This document shows positions 1 through 8,438 of a stretch of DNA of 64,000 bases, piece after piece. Each line of letters begins with the position of its first letter. The stretch's first letter is position 1. The stretch lies in NCBI RefSeq assembly GCF_900095385.1, contig NZ_FMID01000038.1, positions 26,695-90,694 on the forward strand, written 5' to 3'. This DNA comes from Methanoculleus chikugoensis (GTDB lineage Archaea; Halobacteriota; Methanomicrobia; Methanomicrobiales; Methanoculleaceae). A program made the position numbers and the translations under genes. Under the pieces are notes generated by a model. It saw only the letters and a list, made by a program, of their open reading frames with translations, was not told the origin of the DNA and searched no databases.

Positions 1-2
1 GA

Positions 3-482
3 TACCTGACCCCGGCAACCCCGTATCCGACTGCAACAAGCGCTATGGCCGGCCCCACGCTCAGCAGACCGACGGAGGTCCCACCGACGCCGGACCCCTA
101 CGTGACGCTCTACGACAGGACAACAGAGTTCGGTCCCGCTCACCCGAGAGACGCCTACTCCTTCAACCTGACCGCGCCCCCGCTCATCATCGAGTTCGAT
201 GTGGAGCCGAAGATGGTCACACGGGAGAAGCATACTACAAGCGATTACGGCAGCAAAAAGGACATAGTCGTCAAACAGGAATACCCGAGCGAGGATGCAT
301 GGTTTACGGTGACCGTCAGGGAGCGCGAGTCCGGCAAGATCGTGGCCGAGGACGGGTTCGGAAAAGGTTTCGGCACGGCGACCGATAAGCGGATCTACCT
401 CGGCAAGTATGGGGACTACCTGATCGAGCTCTCCGGAAACGAAGTAAAGGTGCACGTAGAGATGCGCGCCGGGGGCGTGTAG
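3..482 (+). CDS. C-terminal part of a probable secreted or membrane-anchored protein (5' truncated)
   Basis: The reading frame is open to the left edge, so the gene starts outside the window. The visible N-terminal stretch is rich in Thr, Pro and Ala (TPATPYPTATSA, then PTEVPPTPDP), which resembles an extracellular linker after a membrane anchor or signal peptide. After it comes a roughly 115-residue beta-rich domain with the motifs FNLTAPPLIIEFDVEP and YGDYLIELSGNEVKVHVE. It resembles the small extracellular domain proteins common in Methanomicrobiales. I do not recognise a named family. The ATG at 45 lies inside the linker and is probably not the true start. The stop at 480-482 is followed by a gap of about 140 nt before the tRNA. 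Confidence 0.6.
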   Translation, partial: YLTPATPYPTATSAMAGPTLSRPTEVPPTPDPYVTLYDRTTEFGPAHPRDAYSFNLTAPPLIIEFDVEPKMVTREKHTTSDYGSKKDIVVKQEYPSEDAWFTVTVRERESGKIVAEDGFGKGFGTATDKRIYLGKYGDYLIELSGNEVKVHVEMRAGGV

Positions 483-623
483 CCTCGGGGGCAGGTCGTT
501 GAACGGGTTTTTTCCGTCGAATTCCGGCATCTGCAGTCATTGCCATGGCGTTCTCATCGCCTGGTGAGCAATCCTTTTTAACCTGGAGAACCTAGTTATT
601 AGGGGAAAGACACTTATTCTCGT

Positions 624-695
624 GTCCCGGTAGGGTAGTGGATATCCTAGAAGCCTGCGGAGCTTTTGACCCGGGTTCAAATCCCGGCCGGGGCG
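624..695 (+). tRNA. tRNA-Arg(GCG): tRNA-Arg, anticodon GCG
   Basis: The cloverleaf can be drawn by hand. The acceptor arms are GTCCCGG (624-630) and CCGGGGC (688-694), with one G-T wobble. The anticodon arm is GAAGC/GCTTT around the loop CTGCGGA, which places GCG at positions 34-36 and reads CGC codons. The T arm is CCGGG-TTCAAAT-CCCGG. The discriminator is G695 and CCA is not encoded. A short T run (697-701) follows directly and could end transcription. The AT-rich block at about 574-620 is the likely promoter region. Confidence 0.93.
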
Positions 696-701
696 CTTTT
701 T

Positions 702-1298
702 GATTTTGTATTCTATTTATCATCGCAGCCAGAACCTGCAGATCTGTGCTCTTTCGGTCCTGATCTCGCACGCTGCCCCGTTTGCGCGCAGGTCCGGAAA
801 CCAACCGCGCACCCGGATCTCCCGGCCAGGAGACGCGCCCGGGCCGGAGGGGACAGTCCAGAACGGGACGCAGGCAGAAGGTAGTTGGCGACGGAGCAGA
901 AACATCCGCCGGGCGTCCGAACTGCGGCTGAACGTGAGGCACGGCCGGACAGAAATACGGTGAACCTGCATGAGCGGTGGGAAAGGGCGGATGCTGTCCG
1001 ATCTCCCGTGACACCTACGGGAGGGTTCACGGTTCGGGTCATCTCGCCGGAAAGCCTCTCCCTGACGGCGTAGCCTTCCCACTCTTCCTCCTGTTTGCGC
1101 CGGACGGCGATCCGCAGCTTCCCCGGGCCGAATGCCCTCTGAAACGGGCACGATGATCCTTTCTGCCTCCATACTCTCAACGCCTCCAGGTGTCGTGCAG
1201 CCTACACACTCCCCCTCATACAAGCTGTTCCCGGGGCACTCTCTCGGCAGGCCGAACGACCACTCCCTTCTTCACCCCCCGCCCCAATACCACCTCCA
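702..1298. other. 600-nt region without a convincing gene
   Basis: All six frames here give short, low-complexity, Arg/Pro-rich ORFs of the kind expected from GC-rich noncoding DNA. Two things are visible. On the minus strand, an ORF starting at 1223 (MYEGECVGC...) reads sensibly for about 40 codons; a shift near 1125-1135 would continue it as a Glu/Arg-rich segment, so it may be a decayed small gene. On the plus strand, hairpins can be drawn (CTCCCGT/ACGGGAG at 1003-1023, enclosed by GTGAACC/GGTTCAC at 960-966 and 1024-1030). Such pairings are common by chance at this GC content. I assign nothing here. Confidence 0.4.
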
Positions 1299-1964
1299 AT
1301 GCCCAACGACCAGGAGATCATCGGGGCGGCCATCCGAAAGGCCTGTGAACTCGGGGCGGACGTAGCAGGCGCCGTGGCGGCGGCACGGCTCATCGACTGC
1401 CCCTCGGCGGTCGCGGAAAAACGCCCGGGATCAGAGGAAGACCGGGGGACCTACATCGTCCTCGGCCTCTCCCACGACCCCGGGCACCCCGAACTCGACC
1501 TCTGGGAGCCGGGCCGGGGGACGCCCGGCGACCGGATACTCGGAAAGATCGGCAAAGAACTCGCCCGCTGGCTGCAGAAAGAGTACGGAACCAGCGCCCG
1601 ACTTATCCCCTACCGGATCGAGGAGGGCGGGATCTACCTCAAAGACGCGGCCTCTCTGGCAGGGATTGGGCGGATGGGGAGGAGCAACCTCATCATCGTC
1701 CCGGGCTACGGGCCGCGGGTTCGGTTCCGGGCGGTATGGGCTGACCTGGACAGCCCGGATGTGGAACCGCCGGAGGGAGACGACCCCTGCACCGGCTGCG
1801 AGAACTCCTGCGCCCGCGCCTGCCCGATGGACGCCTTCTCCACCGGGAGATTTAGCCGGACGCGGTGCCTGGCACGGATGGATGCCGACAGGAACTCCGG
1901 GAGGGAACGGATCGACCACTGCCGGGCCTGCGAACTCGCCTGCCCCGCCGGAGACAAAGGGTAG
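1299..1964 (+). CDS. 4Fe-4S protein related to epoxyqueuosine reductase (QueG-like)
   Basis: This 221-residue protein has an N-terminal alpha/beta region and the segment SLAGIGRMGRSNLIIVPGYGPRVRFRAVWAD, which matches the conserved GxxGxxGxN...GPRxR core of QueG-type and related reductive-dehalogenase-like proteins. A bacterial-ferredoxin-like C-terminus follows, with CTGCENSCARACPMDAF and a second Cys group CLARMD...CRACELACPAG. These cysteines can hold two [4Fe-4S] clusters. It is shorter than bacterial QueG (about 350-380 residues) and shows no cobalamin-binding module, so it is better called a QueG-like ferredoxin. Archaea make archaeosine rather than queuosine, so its substrate may differ. 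It stands alone on the plus strand; the ATG at 1299 is the only good start. Confidence 0.75.
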   Translation: MPNDQEIIGAAIRKACELGADVAGAVAAARLIDCPSAVAEKRPGSEEDRGTYIVLGLSHDPGHPELDLWEPGRGTPGDRILGKIGKELARWLQKEYGTSARLIPYRIEEGGIYLKDAASLAGIGRMGRSNLIIVPGYGPRVRFRAVWADLDSPDVEPPEGDDPCTGCENSCARACPMDAFSTGRFSRTRCLARMDADRNSGRERIDHCRACELACPAGDKG

Positions 1965-2043
1965 ATAATCCGGCGGGTAAAACACTCCGGGAGCCACCGA
2001 GGAGAGCCTGATCCGGGTGGAGCCGGACGCTGGAGAGGATATC

Positions 2044-2205
2044 ATGAAGGTGCTCGTGAGAACCCCTGACGGGGCTGAAGAGGTCAGGGAAGTCGACTCC
2101 GAATGGGTCATCCCCGGCGACGTCCTGGACGACGGCTCGGTCGTCCTCGAACTCTGGGACGAACTCTCGGACGACGACTATCTGGCGATCGGCCTCTACG
2201 ACTGA
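2044..2205 (+). CDS. small acidic hypothetical protein (53 residues)
   Basis: The frame opens upstream at 2017, but the ATG at 2044 has a good Shine-Dalgarno-like GGAGAGG (2032-2038) at correct spacing, so I start there. The product is a compact acidic protein with the core VLVRTPDGAEEVREVD and a C-terminal acidic helix DELSDDDYLAIGLYD. It has no cysteines, membrane segment or known motif. It lies 79 nt after the QueG-like gene and could be co-transcribed with it. Function unknown. Confidence 0.5.
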   Translation: MKVLVRTPDGAEEVREVDSEWVIPGDVLDDGSVVLELWDELSDDDYLAIGLYD

Positions 2206-2293
2206 GCGGTGAGGCAGGGCGCAGAAGTGCCCGTTGCGACTCGTTTCGGCCGGGAAGCGCCGCGTCCCGTGTTTCTCCTCCGGAACCCCGCCG

Positions 2294-5008
2294 TTAAAGA
2301 TTCTCCTCTTCAATCCCCCGGACCGCTCGACCAATCTCGGCAAAGACCCGCTCCTCGTCCACCTCAATCTCCGCCCAGCGGTCGGCATCGACGAAGTAGA
2401 GGTAGGGCGTGACCGGACTCCCGAGGAACTGGCCGGCGGCATGGCAGTAGACCGTCATCTGGATCGCATAATCCGCGGCGTCCCCCGGCGTCCCGGTCTT
2501 GTAGTCGATGAGCATCCAGGCGCCGTTCAGCCGCTGCACCAGCCGGTCGATGACCCCCCTGAACGCAATCCCGTTCACCCGCACCAGAAACGGCACCTCG
2601 CGGTGGTCGCGGACGATCCCCTGCATCAGGGGGGAGGCGAGGAACCGGGAGTAGAGTTCCCGGTACTCCGGTGCCCGGATGGGATCCAGCCCATGCCGCC
2701 GCAGCACCGCGGCGGGATCGCGGCCGCGGAAGACCTCGTGGACGGCGAGACCTCGAATTAGGGCGTCATCCCCGGCGGCGAACCCCGGCAGCCGGGACTC
2801 TGCCGGGCCGCGGAGGTGCGCCTCGATCTCGCTTGCCGAGTAGACACGCTCCCCCTCTCCGTTCGGGGGAACGCCCGGCGGGACAACCGCCGTGGGGATA
2901 TCGTCCCGTAGCGGGAGACCGGGCGGGGTGGTCTCCCGCGCGTCGGCCGGGATCGCCGCGGGATCGAGAGCAGGCGGGATGCGGAGCGTCTCGGTGACGG
3001 ACTCACCCCGCGCGATGGAGGCACAGGCCTGCCGGATTGCCGCGAGCCCGGAGTCCGGGAGATCGCCGTCCCCCCACATCCCCGGGGAGAATGCCTCACG
3101 GACGGCGTCCACAAACCCGGAACGGATCACCGGGGTCGCACCGTCGGTCGCGGGGTAACTCAGGTAGATCCTGGAGCGGGCGGAGAGCAAGGCGGCGGTG
3201 AAGTAATACCGCTCCTCCCGGAGGATATCCTCCCTCGACCGCGCCCCAGAGCGCCGGGTCCCGGCATCGGCGGTGAACGGGGGCGGGGTGGTCAGCTGCG
3301 GCATCACGCCCTCGACGAGGTTGCCGACGAAGAGGTAGGGGACGGCGAGGTGCGCAACCTCCCGGACGCCGACCACCTGGACGCCGCCGCTGTTCCGGCG
3401 ACGGGCTGTCCGGGTTCCGGCGGCAAGTTGCGCGAGCAGGGAGGAGAACTCCGCAAGAGACATCTTCTCTTCCGGCAGCAACCGGACGAGGCGTTCGAAC
3501 GACGCGAGAAGATTGATGAACTCCCCGAGAAGATCGGGATCGCCCATCTTTGACATAACCGGAGCCTGCCACCGCTCGATGAGCGAGCGATAGACGGCGA
3601 TATGGCCGGCGAGCGTCTTCGTCCCTTCGAGCATCGAGAGATCGGCAAAGAGCGTCCCGACGGCGTCCCGTGCCGACGCTATCGAGACCGCCTTTGCTGC
3701 GAGCCGGGATCTCGCGGGTTCCGGGGTTTCCGGTCGGTCTCGCTCATCTTCGACGGTGCGGAGAAGCGCGGCAAACTGCTCGTCCCAGGAGGCCGCCCCG
3801 GCGGTTATCCGAGCCTCCCGGGAGAGGAGATCGAGATCGCAGCCGCATGTGATCGGTAGGAATGGAGAGGCCGCGAGCGCGACGACGTCCTCCCGCCGGT
3901 AACCGCGGGCAGGAACCGCGGCGACGTCGAGCAGTGCCCTGACGAGCGGCAATGCAGAGAGCGGCCGGCCGTCGGACGCAACGTATGGAACCCCGAATTC
4001 GGGGAAGACCGCCTCCACGCAAGGCAGCGCCGATGATAAGTCAGGGAACGCGACCGCGATCTCGCCCGGCCGCACGCCGGCGGCGACCAGATCGCGGATC
4101 TCCTGCGCGATCGCCCGGACTTCGTCGAGCCCGTCACGTCGTTCTGCGAGGCGGATGCAGCCGCCGCAGTCGGCGGACTTGGCCCGGGAGAAGAGGAGGG
4201 CAAGGCGTGAGCGGCGCGTGTCCGGGGCATCCCCGGAGATGACCGTATCCGGGAGCAGCCATTCGCCGTCATCGGCAAAGACCACCGGATTTCTGGCGTA
4301 GGGGATCGAGTAATGAAAATCCTCCGCAGATTCCCGCAAGGAAAGAAGCAGGTCGCGCTCGAGCGGCATCGGCTCGAAGAGACCGTAGACGAAGACCGTC
4401 CGGGGAGGGCGGGCATAATACCTGCCGGCTGTCCGCGGCATCGGCTCGAAGAGGCCGTAGATATAGACCGTCCGGAACCAGCCTGTGTCGGAGAGTATCC
4501 TGACCACACGGGCAAAGAGCGCGCGCTCGTCGACGAGGTCGTGCTCGTCGAGGAACCGGCGGTAGGCATCGAAGAGGCGGGCGATCTCGACGCATCTGGC
4601 GGTCGCGAGATCGTCGAGAGCGGCCGGATAATCGACCTTCCACATGAGGATGGCCTCAAAAAGGGTCGCGAGTTCGTCGACCGCACCGGTGCCGGAAAGA
4701 AGCGGGTACTTGCCGGCGTCGAGGAGGCGGGCGAGGATGAGCCGGGACTCGGCCCCGGAGATCAGCGTTTCCGACGTCGCATAATCGAGAAAGATCTTCC
4801 GGGCGAACCCGGAGAGGGTCGTGACCGTGTCGGCGACGACCGGGACATCCTCTTCCCTGAGGCGGCGGACGATCTCCCGGGCAAGATGAGAGGTCGGGAC
4901 GATGAAGACGGTGCCGAACGGATCGCGGGCGGCGGCTTTCCGGAACTCTGCGATGAACGCGTCGAGACCCTCTCCGGGCAACTGGCGGTACAGGACGGCG
5001 GGGGACAT
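2294..5008 (-). CDS. PD-(D/E)XK nuclease family protein, AddB/RecB-nuclease-like
   Basis: The protein has 904 residues. The N-terminus (FIVPTSHLAREIVRRL) resembles the inactivated helicase fold of AddB-type subunits. The C-terminal 175 residues form a RecB-type nuclease: GLAVHEVF gives the conserved His near residue 730, GVIDRL the metal-binding Asp near 800, and IDYKTG the Asp-x-Lys near 812, followed by the Q-x-x-x-Y pattern in YAIQMTVYCHA. The four iron-sulfur cysteines of bacterial AddB are absent. No UvrD/AddA-type helicase lies beside it here, so it is an orphan in this window. A short internal duplication, TVYIYGLFEPMP and TVFVYGLFEPMP, lies about 24 residues apart (near residues 190-215). 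Likely role: processing DNA ends in repair. Confidence 0.8.
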   Translation of the reverse strand: MSPAVLYRQLPGEGLDAFIAEFRKAAARDPFGTVFIVPTSHLAREIVRRLREEDVPVVADTVTTLSGFARKIFLDYATSETLISGAESRLILARLLDAGKYPLLSGTGAVDELATLFEAILMWKVDYPAALDDLATARCVEIARLFDAYRRFLDEHDLVDERALFARVVRILSDTGWFRTVYIYGLFEPMPRTAGRYYARPPRTVFVYGLFEPMPLERDLLLSLRESAEDFHYSIPYARNPVVFADDGEWLLPDTVISGDAPDTRRSRLALLFSRAKSADCGGCIRLAERRDGLDEVRAIAQEIRDLVAAGVRPGEIAVAFPDLSSALPCVEAVFPEFGVPYVASDGRPLSALPLVRALLDVAAVPARGYRREDVVALAASPFLPITCGCDLDLLSREARITAGAASWDEQFAALLRTVEDERDRPETPEPARSRLAAKAVSIASARDAVGTLFADLSMLEGTKTLAGHIAVYRSLIERWQAPVMSKMGDPDLLGEFINLLASFERLVRLLPEEKMSLAEFSSLLAQLAAGTRTARRRNSGGVQVVGVREVAHLAVPYLFVGNLVEGVMPQLTTPPPFTADAGTRRSGARSREDILREERYYFTAALLSARSRIYLSYPATDGATPVIRSGFVDAVREAFSPGMWGDGDLPDSGLAAIRQACASIARGESVTETLRIPPALDPAAIPADARETTPPGLPLRDDIPTAVVPPGVPPNGEGERVYSASEIEAHLRGPAESRLPGFAAGDDALIRGLAVHEVFRGRDPAAVLRRHGLDPIRAPEYRELYSRFLASPLMQGIVRDHREVPFLVRVNGIAFRGVIDRLVQRLNGAWMLIDYKTGTPGDAADYAIQMTVYCHAAGQFLGSPVTPYLYFVDADRWAEIEVDEERVFAEIGRAVRGIEEENL

Positions 5009-5122
5009 CCGATCTTCTCTCCTGAAGAGAGGTTGGGAGTGGAAGAGGGATGAGTGTTGTTATTTGGGTCGGGGAGGCGACCGGGATCATCCGGTTTAAG
5101 TGCGGGTGCAGAAGAGTAATGA

Positions 5123-6001
5123 ATGCTTATGGATCTGAACTTCTGCCGCCACTATACCGGCGACGGCACCCCGCCGTCGAACCGCTACTGCCGGATCTGC
5201 CCGGAGATCGCCTGCGGCCGGCTGTGGCGCCGGGTCCTCAGTCTTGCCGTATCGAACGGTGGGAACCCAATCCCGCTCCCAGGGACGCGAGCAGTCCTCT
5301 TCCCGAATCCGAAGAACCCTGATTTCGTCCGGCTGCAGGTCAACTGCCGCTGGGGTCTCCCGAAGGAGGACTTCCTGCACTACATCGCCACCGGCCACGC
5401 GAAGATGGGTCGGCAAGGGCAGCGGAGCGAGCCCCGTGCATCCCCGAGCTGCACCCGGCAGGAGCCCTATGTGCAGGCGATCGTCGAACTGCTCGGCGGG
5501 ATGGGTATACCGGAGATACGGGCGGTGCGGGAGGCGCAGAAGGGGGCTGAGCCGGCCCATAGTGCCGCGCCCTCAACCCCACTCAAGTCCGTACGCCAGC
5601 ACGGCGACCAAACAGGCCATGATGCCGTTACGGAGCACCGTCGAGACGAGCATGATCTCCGTTCCCGTCCGCATGCCGAAGATCGCGACGTAAGAAGAGC
5701 CGAGCCAGCGGATGCTCCGTGTCACGCTGGTGAGGACGTTCCCGACGAGGAGGGTGAGGACGATCTGTTGCCAGGTCATATCCCCCGCGGCGAGCAGGGC
5801 GGAGGCGACGCTCGCGCCCGCGACGAAACTGCCGAACTGGGCGGCGATGATGGCAAACCCCTCCGGCGGCACGGGGAATATCGCTCCAGCGCCCTGCATC
5901 ATCCCGGCGAGCCGGTCGAAGACACCCGCGTTGATGAGGAACGCGACGATGACGATGGTGGGGACGGTGATCGAGAGCAGGCGCACAAGGATCTTTTTTG
6001 A
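5123..6001 (+). CDS. hypothetical Cys-containing protein; only the first part is credible
   Basis: The first 150 or so residues look like a real protein: MDLNFCRHYTGDG, then CRICPEIACGR (four cysteines in the first 33 residues, possibly a metal site), a hydrophobic-acidic middle (DFVRLQVNCRW) and a helix ending near GIPEIRAVREAQKG at about 5545. From about 5573 the frame runs antisense to a well-supported membrane-protein gene and becomes a charged, low-complexity shadow. Two stops in the next frame (TGA at 5548 and TAG at 5560) lie just where a natural C-terminus would be expected, so a small indel may have removed the original stop. The start could also be the ATG at 5129. Function unknown. 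Confidence 0.45.
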   Translation: MLMDLNFCRHYTGDGTPPSNRYCRICPEIACGRLWRRVLSLAVSNGGNPIPLPGTRAVLFPNPKNPDFVRLQVNCRWGLPKEDFLHYIATGHAKMGRQGQRSEPRASPSCTRQEPYVQAIVELLGGMGIPEIRAVREAQKGAEPAHSAAPSTPLKSVRQHGDQTGHDAVTEHRRDEHDLRSRPHAEDRDVRRAEPADAPCHAGEDVPDEEGEDDLLPGHIPRGEQGGGDARARDETAELGGDDGKPLRRHGEYRSSALHHPGEPVEDTRVDEERDDDDGGDGDREQAHKDLF

Positions 6002-6529
6002 GGACGTACATGCCGTCCGTAGCGCCTCCTGGAGCGTGACGGCCGGTCCCTCCGCCGGAATGACCTGCGTGCACGAGGTGGGGGTGAGGATGACCCGGCC
6101 GAGGACCATGACGAACGCGGTCTTTGCAAGGCCGACGAGCATCAACAGGCCGAAGTAGATGAGGCCGGGGATGCCGAGAAGAGGGATGTAGACCGGGAGG
6201 AGGTAACGCCAGTGCATGACGACCGTCGGAAACGAGTTCATGACGGCAGCGATGACGAGCTCCTTACGGCTGATGATCTCCTTTGCGTGGTAGTCCATCA
6301 GCATGGCGTTCGCGGCAGGGGGAGAGACGAAGGCCATGAGGAAACTGGTGCCGCACTCCTCCCGCAGGCAGGCGAACGAGGTGAGCGGACGGGAGAGGGC
6401 AGCAATCCGCCCGGCGACATTCAGGGCGACGAGCACCTCGGCGAGGAAGACCCCGGCAATCATCATCGGGACCATCTCGCCGAGCAGGCCGGCAGCGAGC
6501 GTCGCTGTCTGAATGATGCCGTCGTACAT
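5573..6529 (-). CDS. nucleoside-recognition (Gate) domain membrane protein
   Basis: This 318-residue polytopic membrane protein has about eight hydrophobic segments. These include GEMVPMMIAGVFLAEVLVAL at the start, LLPVYIPLLGIPGLIYFGLLMLV in the middle, and VPTIVIVAFLINAGV and IIAAQFGSFVAGASVASALLAAG later. The pair of similar halves with conserved Gly/Asn (SFLMAFVSPPAANAM and AAQFGSFVAGAS) fits the Gate domain shared by nucleoside transporters and the SpmA/SpmB and FeoB families. Methanogens carry stand-alone copies annotated as nucleoside recognition domain proteins; the substrate is unknown. A perfect dyad (6592-6609) lies 63-80 nt upstream of the start. Confidence 0.8.
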   Translation of the reverse strand: MYDGIIQTATLAAGLLGEMVPMMIAGVFLAEVLVALNVAGRIAALSRPLTSFACLREECGTSFLMAFVSPPAANAMLMDYHAKEIISRKELVIAAVMNSFPTVVMHWRYLLPVYIPLLGIPGLIYFGLLMLVGLAKTAFVMVLGRVILTPTSCTQVIPAEGPAVTLQEALRTACTSSKKILVRLLSITVPTIVIVAFLINAGVFDRLAGMMQGAGAIFPVPPEGFAIIAAQFGSFVAGASVASALLAAGDMTWQQIVLTLLVGNVLTSVTRSIRWLGSSYVAIFGMRTGTEIMLVSTVLRNGIMACLVAVLAYGLEWG

Positions 6530-6865
6530 GGTTCCCCGGGGACCGCCGCGTCCCTGCGATATGAAAAACCTGGGTTTAGACTCTAATAAATAATCGTATT
6601 TACACGATTAAATTCCACCAAATATGATTTAGGACAATATTAATAGCACTCAGAACCCGATACGTCATTTGCCCCTCCAGCACAGCGACTGCGTTCATAA
6701 TTGTAAGTCGGATGAGTATCATGTACATATTAATTATTTTTACTAAAGAATATTAAAAATATATTTTTCTATATCAAATGATACCAATATAAATAATCGT
6801 GTTACTAAAATGACGGTGTCCACGCAGGTACACTGAAACAGGCAAACGAAGGAAGTAAAAACGAA
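6530..6865. promoter_or_regulatory. AT-rich divergent promoter region with a 6-bp dyad
   Basis: This 336-nt AT-rich block separates the gate-protein gene (minus) from the CooC-like gene (plus). It contains a perfect inverted repeat AATCGT-N6-ACGATT at 6592-6609 and a second AATCGT half-site at 6795-6800, inside a TATA-like stretch (ATATAAAT, 6788-6795). The second site lies about 65 nt before the CooC-like start and could overlap its promoter. One regulator may control both genes, but this is inferred from sequence only. No ORF here is convincing. Confidence 0.4.
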
Positions 6866-7624
6866 ATGAAGATCGCTATTTGTGGAAAAGGAGGCAGCGG
6901 GAAGAGCACGCTCGCTGCCCTGCTCGCACGTGAGTACGCACGGCGGAACCGCCCCGTGCTGGTCATCGATACCGACGAGTCGAACCTCGGGCTGCACCGT
7001 CTACTCGGGACGGACGCACCGCCCGACCTGATGAACTACTTCGGGGGCAAGATGACCGTAGGAGCGAAGATTATGGCGGCGATGCCCGACCTGACATCTG
7101 TCCACCTGATCGAGGATGCCTGGACGCTCGACGACCTTCCAAAGGACTATGTCGCCGAAGACCACGGCGTTCGGCTCGTCGCCATCGGCAAGATCCACGA
7201 TGCGGGAGAGGGATGTGCATGCCCGATGGGAATGCTTGCCAAACAGTTTCTCGGCGGTCTTCGCCTCGGTGACAACGATGTTGTTATCGCAGACACCGAG
7301 GCGGGGATCGAGCACTTCGGCCGCGGAATCGATCAGGAGGCCGACGTGATCCTCATGGTGCTCGACCCCTCATTCGAGTCGCTGCGGCTCGCAGAGAAGA
7401 TTACGGGAATGGCGGGGGGGATCGGCATTCCGCTCTACTATGTGCTGAATAAAACGGATCCGGCCATGGCTGCCCGGATGCGCGAGGGGATTGCGGATCC
7501 GTCCCGGATCATTTGCGAAATCCCGCAGGAGCCAGGCATCCTTGAAGCGGGTCTCGGCGGACAGGCCTTGACGGACGGGCGCCCGGCCATCGGCTTACTG
7601 GTCGAGGTGCTGGAAGGGCGGTAG
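6866..7624 (+). CDS. CooC-like nickel-insertion / MinD-family ATPase
   Basis: The 252-residue P-loop NTPase begins with the deviant Walker A motif GKGGSGKST (residues 7-15), typical of the MinD/CooC/Mrp group. A Walker-B-like VLVIDTDESN lies near residues 31-40, DTEAGIEHFGRGI in the middle, and YVLNKTD (the N-K-x-D base-recognition motif) towards the end. The motif GCACPMG at residues 116-122 supplies the C-x-C pair that CooC proteins use to dimerise and bind nickel during maturation of carbon monoxide dehydrogenase. No CODH subunit is in the window, so its client is unknown. The ATG at 6866 follows a purine-rich stretch (GAAGGAAGTAAAAACGAA). It lies 42 nt upstream of a flavoredoxin gene on the same strand. 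Confidence 0.85.
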   Translation: MKIAICGKGGSGKSTLAALLAREYARRNRPVLVIDTDESNLGLHRLLGTDAPPDLMNYFGGKMTVGAKIMAAMPDLTSVHLIEDAWTLDDLPKDYVAEDHGVRLVAIGKIHDAGEGCACPMGMLAKQFLGGLRLGDNDVVIADTEAGIEHFGRGIDQEADVILMVLDPSFESLRLAEKITGMAGGIGIPLYYVLNKTDPAMAARMREGIADPSRIICEIPQEPGILEAGLGGQALTDGRPAIGLLVEVLEGR

Positions 7625-7666
7625 CCGCCCGTAGAGAATAATGCCGACGTAAAGGACGTAAAAACC

Positions 7667-8248
7667 ATGCACCTACCACCGCACAGCCGTGAAAACGTCC
7701 TGCCGCTCCCCGTGGTGCTCATCTCGACGATCTCGAAGGCCGGGATCCGGAATGCCGCACCCTGGGGGAACATCACCCCGATCCTCCGGCCCCTCGACGA
7801 GATCGTCCTTGCCTCCTGGCTGCGGCGCGACACCCTCGACAACATCAGGGAGACCGGCGAGTTCGTCGTCAACGTGCCGCCGGCCACGATGGTCGAGGAA
7901 GTGATGATCTGCTCCCGGAACTTCCCGCCCGAGGTCGACGAGTTCGAAGAGGCAGGGCTTACCTCCCGGCCTTCAGCCGTCGTCGCGCCGCCCGGCATCG
8001 AGGGGTCGGTCGCGTGGATGGAGTGCCGGCTCGTCGAGGAGATCACGAGGGAGAAGTTTGCGCTCGTCATCGGCAACGTCGTCCGTCTTGAGGTGAACGA
8101 CCGGTATGTCACCGCCCAGGGCAACCTGGACATCGATGCCGCCCGGCCCCTCTGCATGGTCTGCAGCAACGACGGGATCCGGTTCGCTTACCCCGTCGAT
8201 GCAGGACGGTTTGCGCCCTACTCTGAGATGTTCGTCCGGAGATCCTGA
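7667..8248 (+). CDS. flavin reductase / flavoredoxin family protein
   Basis: The 193-residue protein fits the FMN-binding split-barrel flavin reductase fold. Early it has PLPVVLISTISKAGIRNAAPWGNITPI, the usual strand-turn that binds FMN, then RRDTLDNIRETGEFVVNVP, the conserved signature of this family, and VAWMECRLVEEI with GNVVRLEVND towards the end. Methanogen flavoredoxins of this type pass electrons between ferredoxin or F420 partners and small redox proteins. It follows the CooC-like gene by 42 nt and is probably co-transcribed. The ATG at 7667 is preceded by an AAGGACGT stretch. Confidence 0.82.
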   Translation: MHLPPHSRENVLPLPVVLISTISKAGIRNAAPWGNITPILRPLDEIVLASWLRRDTLDNIRETGEFVVNVPPATMVEEVMICSRNFPPEVDEFEEAGLTSRPSAVVAPPGIEGSVAWMECRLVEEITREKFALVIGNVVRLEVNDRYVTAQGNLDIDAARPLCMVCSNDGIRFAYPVDAGRFAPYSEMFVRRS

Positions 8249-8303
8249 TCGTCCCCCACCGGCCGGCAAAACTTATATCCCTGGGGCGGAAAAAGAGGCC
8301 TTT

Positions 8304-8438
8304 ATGCCGGCCTGCAGTGACTGCGCCCTCTATACGAAGAAGACCGGGACCGAGGGGGAGTGCAGCATCAACGGCCCCGTTCCCGCTGACCGGGACGCCG
8401 GGCGGTGCCCGTCCCGGACGTTTCGGCCACGCGGATGA
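8304..8438 (+). CDS. cysteine-rich small protein (44 residues)
   Basis: The protein MPACSDCALYTKKTGTEGEC... carries a C-x-x-C pair, then single cysteines near residues 20 and 35, spaced like a small metal or Fe-S site. An upstream extension of the frame runs antisense-like through the flavoredoxin gene and is not credible. The ATG at 8304 is preceded by AGAGG, and a TATA-like ACTTATAT lies at about 8270-8277, so it may have its own promoter. Short proteins with this Cys layout occur in methanogens and beside glycyl-radical enzymes, but I cannot name the family. Confidence 0.5.
   Translation: MPACSDCALYTKKTGTEGECSINGPVPADRDAGRCPSRTFRPRG

Noticed and set aside
740..1070. RNase P RNA candidate (ACAGAAATACGG resembles a conserved RNase P region)
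   Set aside because: The other conserved RNase P segment should lie about 250 nt upstream and match GGGAAGUCC; the nearest similar sequence is only about 100 nt away and mismatched, and the P4 pairing cannot be made.
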